A stretch of 64,000 nucleotides of DNA from Azospirillum soli (GTDB lineage: Bacteria; Pseudomonadota; Alphaproteobacteria; Azospirillales; Azospirillaceae): the NCBI RefSeq assembly GCF_017876165.1, contig NZ_JAGINQ010000007.1:62001-126000 (forward strand), written 5' to 3'. The notes under the pieces are model-generated. The model searched no databases. It saw only the letters and a program-made list of their open reading frames with translations, and had not been told where the DNA came from. Below, one piece after another: positions 58,134 to 64,000 of this stretch. The stretch's first letter is position 1. Each line of letters opens with the position of its first letter. A program made the position numbers and the translations under genes.

Positions 58134-59825
58134 TCACGCCACCCGCACGTCCTCCAAGAACCGCCCGACCTGCGCGCGCAGGGTTTCCGACTGCTGCGTC
58201 AGCATGCGGGCGGCGTTCAGCAGGTCGCCGGCCGCGCCGCTGGTGGTCTTGGCGCCGTCGTGGATGCTGGTGACGTTGCGCGCCACTTCCTCGGTGCCGG
58301 CCACCGCTTCGATGGTGTTGCGGCCGATCTCCTGGGTGGCAGCGGACTGCTGCTCGACCGCGCCAGCCACATCGGTGGACAGTTCCTCCATGCGGCGGAT
58401 GATGTCGGACACGTCGCGGATGGCCTCGCCCGTCTCCTGTGCGACGCGCTGCACCTCGACGATCTGCTGGACGATCTGCTCGGTCGCCTGGGCGGTCTGG
58501 TTGGCGAGCGTCTTCACTTCGCCGGCCACGACGGCGAAGCCCTTGCCGGCCTCACCCGCCCGCGCCGCCTCAATGGTGGCGTTGAGCGCCAGCAGATTGG
58601 TCTGCTCGGCGATGGAGGAGATCAGCTTCACGACGTCCCCGATGGTTCGGCTGACGCCCTCCAGCCCGTGGACCAGTTGGGTCGTGCGAGCGGCGCGCTC
58701 CATGGCTTCCACGCCGATCTGACGCGAGACGCCGGCGGTGTGGCTGACCTCGCGCAGGGAGGAACTCAATTCCTCGGCGGCGGAGGCGACCGACTGCACG
58801 TTGGCGGTGGCCTGTTCCGTCGCCGCCGCCACGGCGGACGAACGCTGGCTGGTGTCTTCGGCCATGCCGGTCAGCGACTGCGCGGTGTCGCGCAGCCGGG
58901 TGGCGGCACTCACCTGCTCTTCCAGCAACGAGCGGATCTGCGCCTCGAACTGCGCGGTCATGCGGTCGATGCGGGTGGCGCGCTCCTCCCGCGCCTGGGC
59001 CTCGCGCTGCTGCACCTCTTCCAACCGGGCGCGCTCCTGGGCGTGCTCGCGGAAGGTCTCCAGCGCCTCGGCCATGGCGCCGATCTCGTCGCGGCGGTCG
59101 CGGTCGGGCACGGCGGCGGACAGGTTACCGTTCGCCAGTTCCTTCATCGCCCCGACCAAGTGCGCCAGCGGCACGGTGATGCTGCGCCCGATCAGCGTGG
59201 CCGCCGCCAGCAGAATCATGCCGATCACCACGATGCCGAGCCCGACCGACCAGCCGGTGGACCACAGCGCCGCCTCCACATCGTTGAAGTAGATGCCGGA
59301 ACCGACGACCCAGCCCCACGGCTCGAACAGCTTGACGTAGGAGACCTTCTCCATCCGCTCGTCGCTGTTCGGCAGCTTCTGCGAATAGGACAGGAAGCCG
59401 GCCTTGCCCGGCCCGTTCGCCGCCTGGACGAACATGCGGTAGACGTGGTCGCCATCCGGCGTCTTAAAGTCCCACATGCTCTTGCCGACGTCCTTCGGCC
59501 GCTTGGGATGGGCGACCAGCGTGGCGTCGGTGGCGGTGTTGATCCAGAAATACTCGTCACCCTCGTAGCGCAGTGCGGCGATGGTGTCCCTGGCAAGCTG
59601 CTGGGCCTGATCGCGGGTCATCTTGCCCGCGCGCTCCTGCGCCTCGAAATTGGCGGCGATGCCGGTGGAGACCTCCACGAGGTTGCGCAGCTTGGTGCGC
59701 CGGTCCTCCATCATGCGGCCGTGAATGGTGGACAACACCATCAGAAGAACCAGCACCAGCCCAAGCATGGCCAACACGGTCGGCAGATGAACCCGCAGGC
59801 TCACACGGATGTCACAGAAGCGCAT
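58134..59825 (-). CDS. Methyl-accepting chemotaxis protein with periplasmic Cache domain
   Basis: A 563-residue chemoreceptor: transmembrane helix about 14-34, sCache_2-type periplasmic domain about 35-185 ([38 protein letters not shown]), second helix about 190-210, HAMP about 211-265 and the MA signalling domain ([20 protein letters not shown]). It senses a small molecule, often an organic acid in this Cache group. No CheR pentapeptide at the C-terminus. Contrast with the receptor at 46-48 kb, whose Cache is encoded separately. Confidence 0.94.
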   Translation of the reverse strand: MRFCDIRVSLRVHLPTVLAMLGLVLVLLMVLSTIHGRMMEDRRTKLRNLVEVSTGIAANFEAQERAGKMTRDQAQQLARDTIAALRYEGDEYFWINTATDATLVAHPKRPKDVGKSMWDFKTPDGDHVYRMFVQAANGPGKAGFLSYSQKLPNSDERMEKVSYVKLFEPWGWVVGSGIYFNDVEAALWSTGWSVGLGIVVIGMILLAAATLIGRSITVPLAHLVGAMKELANGNLSAAVPDRDRRDEIGAMAEALETFREHAQERARLEEVQQREAQAREERATRIDRMTAQFEAQIRSLLEEQVSAATRLRDTAQSLTGMAEDTSQRSSAVAAATEQATANVQSVASAAEELSSSLREVSHTAGVSRQIGVEAMERAARTTQLVHGLEGVSRTIGDVVKLISSIAEQTNLLALNATIEAARAGEAGKGFAVVAGEVKTLANQTAQATEQIVQQIVEVQRVAQETGEAIRDVSDIIRRMEELSTDVAGAVEQQSAATQEIGRNTIEAVAGTEEVARNVTSIHDGAKTTSGAAGDLLNAARMLTQQSETLRAQVGRFLEDVRVA

Positions 59826-60324
59826 GGCGTCCTTGGCCCAATCACAAGGATGATCCGCACCTCCTCAGGAACGAGGTCAAGGAAAGCCGCCGAAGCGGCC
59901 GGCAGCCCGGAACGGTGCGGTTGATTTACGGGAAATATAGCATTTTATCTTTCTCCACCGACATGCGACGAAAAGTCAGGGTGAGGTGGAAATGCCGCAT
60001 TGAAGACGGATTATTTTCCTGTATGCGCACAAATTTTCTGCAACCAATCAGAGCACCTTGGACCATTCTCATGAAAACGGTTTCAATCGGAATCGCGTAT
60101 AACGACTATTCATGAATGACACGTTTCGCCACTGAGGCTTGAGGCCGATTGTGCCATCCCGCCATCAAGGTCGCCCGAGTCTGCATCAGGAGCGGCGCGA
60201 CCGTCCTGTAAAGGCGCCGCCGATCCGATGAACGAGTTGGAGGCAGTGACCTGAGTCGGGCGGAGGAGCTTCATCAGCCCGGATCGGCCCGGTTACCTGC
60301 CATTTGCCAATCCCACGACCAACG
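59826..60324. other. Intergenic accessory patch without a supported gene
   Basis: About 500 bases after the chemoreceptor. The first part is A/T-rich and must hold its promoter. No open frame here has native codon use, and I see no repeat with clear ends. Confidence 0.4.
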
Positions 60325-60450
60325 GCGCTTCCACTTGATTACCCGGATTTATGCATACGTCTCGCCAACCATAACTTTCAAACGGCCCTGCTGGACCGGA
60401 TGGCCCATCACCACGAAATCCTAGGAACCGGCACCGGGAGTTCACGTTAA
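60325..60450 (+). pseudogene. Remnant of an IS21-family istB helper ATPase
   Basis: The plus-strand frame ending at the TAA of 60448-60450 reads TALLDRMAHHHEILGTGTGS near its end. That resembles the C-terminal segment of IstB (ALLDRLTHHCxILETGNxS). Only the last 25-40 residues can be followed; the ATPase core, istA and the terminal inverted repeats are not recognisable. The left limit given is approximate. Confidence 0.5.
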
Positions 60451-60992
60451 GAGGCGCGCCGGATCCCCCGCCCGCGCTCCAGCAAGGAAGGCCATACCGC
60501 AGACCGATTCGGGTACCAGCCCGACACCGGTGGACAGGCCTTGGCGAAGAACCTTTGAGAGCCCCCCGCTTTGCCCACAAAAAATACGGCTTGACAGGCA
60601 CCACCAGTTCAGGCAAATAAGGAGGCGGAAGCGCCAGAAGTGTGTCCGCACTGAAGCCGCTATATCCAAAACGAAACCCGCCCGGCATTTGCTCGGCGGG
60701 TTTTGTCGCTTTGGGCCCCCATCAACCCAAGCAAGACTCACCTCCACGACAGCGCAGGCAAAAACGCTGTTCCGCTGACGCTCCACCCGCCTCGCGAAGA
60801 CAACCGACGCAACACCCCATCCGCTCAAAGCTGGCGGAGGGGGTGACTGCGAATGGTCGCGCTTCGCATCCTGCATTGACGACACGACACAACGGCACAC
60901 CCGTCGGCACCCTCGACGGCGGGAGTTCCGCGTTGCCATTCAAATCAATGCGTCTTGCCAAACGACGGCTCTACCATAGGAAAGGGAAGAAA
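60451..60992. other. Intergenic patch upstream of the 277-residue protein gene
   Basis: Holds a rho-independent terminator (60674-60704) and no supported gene. Short frames on both strands have poor codon use and no recognisable product. The last 20 bases contain the AAAGGGAAG ribosome site of the next gene. Confidence 0.4.
60674..60704 (+). terminator. Rho-independent terminator of an unseen transcript
   Basis: Stem AAACCCGCC/GGCGGGTTT (60674-60682 and 60695-60703) with a 12-base loop, running into a TTTT end. No intact plus-strand gene precedes it, so it may be left from a lost gene. Confidence 0.7.
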
Positions 60993-61826
60993 ATGACCAC
61001 AAACCTCACTCCGCCGGTCGCCATCACCTATCAGCCGACCGGCCCCATTTCCAATTATCCCAGCGCATTGCGGATCCAAGTCTATGACGATACAACGACT
61101 GACAATCCAAACGAGGATCGCTTCAGCTTCCCGTTCCTGGTCTACTCTCGCATTGGTGTTCAGCCGGCCCCTGGGGTTGCTGGCATCCAGTGCCCGTCCA
61201 GGTCCCACCGCGAGGTGATCAAGGGCAAGCAGGACGTGGTAAACGCCGCTGCCGGCTCAATGCAGGTCGGCGTGATGGGCGAGGCCACGGTGCTCCAGAA
61301 CTCTTCGGGCAGCGCCTTCGGTATGAACGCCGTGGCGGCGGTTCTAGCGGGTGCTCACGCGTCTGCGGAAATCGTCGCCGCCGAGATGAACACTGACGCC
61401 CGCCAAAACGTGACGCGCAAGGTCGGCCTTCAGGTCATCGACGTTCTGAACAGCAAGGGAAGTGGCACCTTCATGGACGCCGGCATTGTCGTCGGACGTC
61501 AGACAAACAATACCTCCGCTGACGCGGTGGGCTTCAAGTATGGCATCCAGATTGACCACGCCATCAACGGCGCCATCAACATCAACATGATCGGCGGCGC
61601 CGGCGGCATCAAGTTCTCGGGCGGCCCCGGCGGCGTCATCCGCTCCGACACGACCACCGGCGCTCATCGCTTCATCTTCGCGGACGGGCAAACCGTCATG
61701 CAGTCGTCCAAGACTGGAATGAACATCTTCGCCGTAACCGAGACGGACGTGCTGTTCCCGATCGGCGGCTCGCTGAAGCGGTTTGTTGCCCGCGCTGACG
61801 GATTGGTCGGCTGGGTTAACGTCTAA
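60993..61826 (+). CDS. Unrecognised repeat-poor beta-rich protein, possibly phage tail or appendage-like
   Basis: A 277-residue protein with no signal peptide or Cys-rich motif. The N-terminal 60 residues are Pro/Thr/Asp-rich. The middle is Ala/Asn/Gly-rich (NAVAAVLAGAHASAEIVAAE), followed by FKYGIQIDHAINGAININMI and GGAGGIKFSGGPGGVIRSDT. The end (RFVARADGLVGWVNV) resembles trimeric fibre or tail-spike C-termini, where small residues and Asn stack in a beta-prism. That is a visual impression, not a family match. The ATG follows AAAGGGAAG. The TAA overlaps the ATG of a 53-codon gene. Local G+C is lower than in flanking genes, in line with transfer; it lies between an istB remnant and tRNA-Ser. 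Confidence 0.6.
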   Translation: MTTNLTPPVAITYQPTGPISNYPSALRIQVYDDTTTDNPNEDRFSFPFLVYSRIGVQPAPGVAGIQCPSRSHREVIKGKQDVVNAAAGSMQVGVMGEATVLQNSSGSAFGMNAVAAVLAGAHASAEIVAAEMNTDARQNVTRKVGLQVIDVLNSKGSGTFMDAGIVVGRQTNNTSADAVGFKYGIQIDHAINGAININMIGGAGGIKFSGGPGGVIRSDTTTGAHRFIFADGQTVMQSSKTGMNIFAVTETDVLFPIGGSLKRFVARADGLVGWVNV

Positions 61827-61987
61827 TGCCGGAGGACAATCTCTCCCCACTTCTCGCCCAAGCGCTTGGCAACCTCCAGTTCGAGTTGCTTAAGCTTATG
61901 GCCGAGAAACAGCGATTAACGGATGTGGTGTTGCACCTTCAGCAGGAATTAGCCGCGGTCAAAAAGGACACGGTTCCCGCTGAGTGA
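61826..61987 (+). CDS. Small helical protein, 53 residues
   Basis: Coupled to the preceding gene by a TAATG overlap. The sequence MPEDNLSPLLAQALG continues with a heptad-like run of Leu (LQFELLKLMAEKQRL, VVLHLQQELAAV), so a short coiled coil is likely. No homologue is recognised. It may act as chaperone or oligomerisation partner of the 277-residue protein. Confidence 0.6.
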   Translation: MPEDNLSPLLAQALGNLQFELLKLMAEKQRLTDVVLHLQQELAAVKKDTVPAE

Positions 61988-62165
61988 CACTCCAAGGCGA
62001 GGGCTCCGGCCCTCGCCGCATCCATCAGCTTTCCAATGACCATTCAGCGCGCTCACAACCGCCCAAAATCGCCATTCTTAAGCGCAAGACACTCTCACGC
62101 ATAAATGCTTATTGCCGCTTTAAGAGGAAAGCGGCAAATACATCCTTCCCTACTGAAAGGGAAGA

Positions 62166-62256
62166 TGGCGGAGGGAGAGGGATTCGAACCCTCGATACCC
62201 TTTTGGGGTATACACACTTTCCAGGCGTGCGCCTTCGACCACTCGGCCACCCCTCC
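62166..62256 (-). tRNA. tRNA-Ser (anticodon GGA)
   Basis: The minus strand gives a class II tRNA of 91 bases including an encoded CCA: acceptor GGAGGGG pairs with TCCCTCC (last pair G-T), D-arm GTGGCCGAGTGG, anticodon loop CTGGAAA with GGA, a long variable arm (ATACCCCAAAAGGGTAT) and T-arm GAGGGTTCGAATCCCTC. It reads UCC/UCU Ser codons. Confidence 0.95.
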
Positions 62257-62352
62257 GCGGAGGACGGCGTTATAGCCATCTCGAAGCCGCTGCGCAAGCC
62301 CCATAAAAACCCTATATGTCGATTTTATACGAAAGGCATTTCGGGGGCTGAC

Positions 62353-62649
62353 ATGGCGGTGCTTCGGCTGTTGGGCGCGGTTTTCCTGCTCGCCGCGCTG
62401 GGCGCGCTGGCCTGGGACGCGACGCACGCGCCGGCTTCGGGCTTTCGCCTGTCGGCGCTGGGGGAACTGTGGTTCCGTCTGTCGCCCTACACGCTCGACC
62501 TCTCCCGCGCGGTGACGGAGCGGTACATCTGGCCGGAGCTGTGGGATCCGGGAATCGTCGCCGTGCTGCTCCAGCCCGCCGTGCTGGTGCTGGGCGGGCT
62601 GGGGCTGCTGCTGGTCGTGCTGGGGATGCTGGGAAGGCGGCGCCGCTAA
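62353..62649 (+). CDS. Small membrane protein, 98 residues
   Basis: Two hydrophobic helices (LRLLGAVFLLAALGALAW at 4-21 and VLLQPAVLVLGGLGLLLVVLG near 71-91) flank a periplasmic or cytoplasmic segment with LGELWFRLSPYTLDLSRAVT. It ends in RRRR. A GGGGGCTGAC site precedes the ATG. Small proteins of this plan occur in Rhodospirillales; function unknown. Its TAA is the first codon of repeat copy B. Confidence 0.7.
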   Translation: MAVLRLLGAVFLLAALGALAWDATHAPASGFRLSALGELWFRLSPYTLDLSRAVTERYIWPELWDPGIVAVLLQPAVLVLGGLGLLLVVLGMLGRRRR

Positions 62650-62761
62650 AGCGAATTTGCATTCGCTTTAGCGTCATATGGCCTCACTTGCCGGCCGGGC
62701 TTCGGACGCATGGGCGTCCGGGACCGCCGTCGCGGTCCAAAGCGGATCGAAATCCGCTTTA
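62647..62761. repeat. 115-bp three-hairpin intergenic repeat, copy B
   Basis: Reverse complement of copy A (31469-31583), 108 of 115 bases identical. Both end stems are perfect here (9 bp with TTCG loop, 9 bp with GCAA loop). The differences lie in the inter-hairpin parts and in one compensating-type change that repairs the first stem. It fills the gap between convergent genes and supplies both TAA stops. Confidence 0.9.
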
Positions 62762-63562
62762 ACCCACTTCGCGCACCAGATCGCCCACCGTGCGGCACAG
62801 CAGGTCGATGTCCTGGTCGCGGGACAGGCGGTGGTCGCCGTCCTTGATCAGCGTGATGCGCACGTCGTCGGTGGTCAGCGCCTCCGCCAGCTTCAGGCTG
62901 ACCTGCCAGGGCACGTCGGGGTCCTTCATGCCGTGCAGCAGGCGCACCGGCTTGTCGAAGGCGATGGGTCCGCGCAGCAGCAGGTGGTTGCGGCCGTCCT
63001 CGATCAGGGCGCGGGTGATCGGCTGCGGCTCCGGCCCGTATTCCGACGGGCGCAGCCAGCGGCCGGTCTCGGTGATCTCGTGGCGGACGGACTCGTCGAA
63101 GAGGTCCCACATCAGGTCTTCGGTGAAGTCCGGGGCCGGAGCGATGCCGACCAGCCCGGCCACCCGCTCCGGCCGGCGCAGCGCGGTCAGCAGCATCATC
63201 CAGCCGCCCATGGAGGATCCTACGAGGATCTGCGGCCCGCTGGTCACCTTGTCCAGCACGGCCAGCGCGTCGTCGGCCCACAGGCCGATGGTGCCCTCGT
63301 CGAACCGACCGCTGCTGGCCCCGTGGCCCTGATAGTCGAATCGGGTGAACTCCAGCCCCTCGCGCACCGCCCAGGCTTCCAGCGAGGTCGCCTTGGTGCC
63401 GGTCATGTCGGACATGAAGCCGCCCAGGAACATCACGCCGGGGGCGCGGCCCTCCGGATCGCTGCCGGGGGTGTGGCGATAGGCTATGGTCGCGGCGCCG
63501 CGCGCTAGGCTATGGTGCGCGCCGCCCTCGGGAGAGGTGGGGGTGGCAGCGGGTCCGGTCAT
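62759..63562 (-). CDS. Alpha/beta hydrolase
   Basis: A 267-residue serine hydrolase: GGFMSDMTGTKATSLEAW near the oxyanion hole, DYQGHGASSG, nucleophile elbow GSSMGGW, acid Asp in MKDPDVPW and His in DGDHRLS. This resembles the ABHD10/palmitoyl-thioesterase-like group of alphaproteobacteria, but the substrate is unknown. The stop codon is formed by repeat copy B. Confidence 0.88.
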   Translation of the reverse strand: MTGPAATPTSPEGGAHHSLARGAATIAYRHTPGSDPEGRAPGVMFLGGFMSDMTGTKATSLEAWAVREGLEFTRFDYQGHGASSGRFDEGTIGLWADDALAVLDKVTSGPQILVGSSMGGWMMLLTALRRPERVAGLVGIAPAPDFTEDLMWDLFDESVRHEITETGRWLRPSEYGPEPQPITRALIEDGRNHLLLRGPIAFDKPVRLLHGMKDPDVPWQVSLKLAEALTTDDVRITLIKDGDHRLSRDQDIDLLCRTVGDLVREVG

Positions 63563-63607
63563 GGTTGGTTACCTCGTGGCCTGGACGGTAGGATGAAGTG
63601 CACGGAT

Positions 63608-64000
63608 ATGGAATTGGACGCCCACCTTAACACTGACGATGCCACGCGCAACCCGGCCCCTGGCCATGGCCCGGCTCCAAGCTTTGCCGGGCGGCCCAAG
63701 CCGCCGGTGGTGCTGCAGGTGGTGCCGACCCTGGTCACCGGCGGGGCGGAGCGCGGCTGCATCGACATGGCACTGGCCCTGGCCGACGCCGGGGGCGTGC
63801 CGCTGGTGGCGTCGCAGGGGGGGCAGATGGTGCGCGAGCTGGACCGCGCCGGCATCCGCCACATCACCCTGCCGCTGGCTTCCAAGAACCCGCTGGTGAT
63901 CCGCAAGAACGCCAAGCGGCTGGAGACGATCATCAAGGAGGAGGGCGTGGACATCGTGCACGCCCGCTCCCGCGCGCCGGCCTGGAGCGCCTGGATGGCC
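63608..64000 (+). CDS. Glycosyltransferase, GT4/GT-B type (3' partial)
   Basis: The first 131 residues of a GT-B glycosyltransferase; the gene runs past the window end. After a 30-residue variable tail the donor/acceptor fold starts with VVLQVVPTLVTGGAERGCID and continues to VDIVHARSRAPAWSAW, the usual N-terminal half of family 4 enzymes used for lipopolysaccharide or capsule sugars. The start ATG is the first in this frame after a divergent 45-base gap. Confidence 0.85.
   Translation, partial: MELDAHLNTDDATRNPAPGHGPAPSFAGRPKPPVVLQVVPTLVTGGAERGCIDMALALADAGGVPLVASQGGQMVRELDRAGIRHITLPLASKNPLVIRKNAKRLETIIKEEGVDIVHARSRAPAWSAWMA

Noticed and set aside
60293..60688. Minus-strand frame of 131 codons in the accessory patch
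   Set aside because: It is rich in Gly, Pro and Arg, has no recognisable domain, and overlaps the istB-like remnant on the other strand.
62166..62256. Looked for a duplicated tRNA-Ser 3' end as a phage attachment site
   Set aside because: No second copy of the tRNA 3' sequence was seen in the neighbouring accessory patch.

Overview
The window is a high-GC chromosomal segment from an Alphaproteobacterium, most likely a Rhodospirillales member close to Azospirillum. Support comes from the codon use, the PQQ-type alcohol-oxidation genes, a NosP/NahK-like pair, the order carB-greA-lrp-trxB (typical of Alphaproteobacteria), DUF4170, two chemoreceptors, and short GC-rich intergenic hairpins shared by many gene ends. 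The taxon is an inference, since no rRNA is present.

Region 1 (1-16 kb) is built around alcohol and aldehyde oxidation and redox sensing. It begins inside a YVTN beta-propeller gene followed by an ABC-2 transporter of the kind linked to PQQ-dependent alcohol dehydrogenases. A FIST-domain sensor and hybrid histidine kinase (nosP/nahK-like) follow on the other strand. After a GC-poor orphan gene come a DUF779 protein and an ExaC-type aldehyde dehydrogenase, with a perfect palindrome in their upstream region. A ModE-like regulator, a cytochrome c and a tungsten-type aldehyde oxidoreductase operon (16-Cys ferredoxin, catalytic subunit, FAD/NAD subunit, MoaD-like protein, small partner) face them.

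Region 2 (16-31 kb) is mixed housekeeping and accessory: a YqaA-type membrane protein, an SDR, an RNA methyltransferase, a tail-anchored protein with a sigma-70 region-1.1-like domain, a broken metallo-beta-lactamase-fold gene, msrA, a PAS protein translationally coupled to a membrane-anchor-less FtsK, DinB and PPOX proteins, MgtC, a Cys-rich PAS protein, then carB and greA.

Region 3 (31-44.7 kb) interrupts the usual greA-lrp-trxB order with accessory genes. These include a secreted ADYC-domain protein beside a secreted xxxNG five-residue-repeat protein, a dienelactone-hydrolase-like enzyme, an ELM1 protein with two tandem 2OG-Fe(II) oxygenases, and a DUF350-DUF1190-ygiC operon whose ygiC is frameshifted. 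trxB, DoxX, msrP and a Dps-like protein follow; with msrA they form a thiol/methionine repair theme.

Region 4 (44.8-60 kb) holds signalling and metabolism: a GGDEF protein with an uncertain N-terminus, a chemoreceptor with a separate periplasmic Cache protein gene, panE-like, an EF-G paralogue, ppk2, a hexapeptide acetyltransferase, aspartate aminotransferase, cytochrome c' facing cytochrome b561, DUF4170, a phosphoesterase and a second chemoreceptor.

Region 5 (60-64 kb) is an accessory patch beside tRNA-Ser(GGA). It has an IS21 istB-like remnant, an unusual 277-residue protein coupled to a 53-residue helical protein, a small membrane protein, an alpha/beta hydrolase and the start of a glycosyltransferase. 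A 115-bp three-hairpin repeat occurs twice, at 31.5 kb and 62.7 kb, each time filling exactly the gap between two convergent genes and supplying both stop codons.
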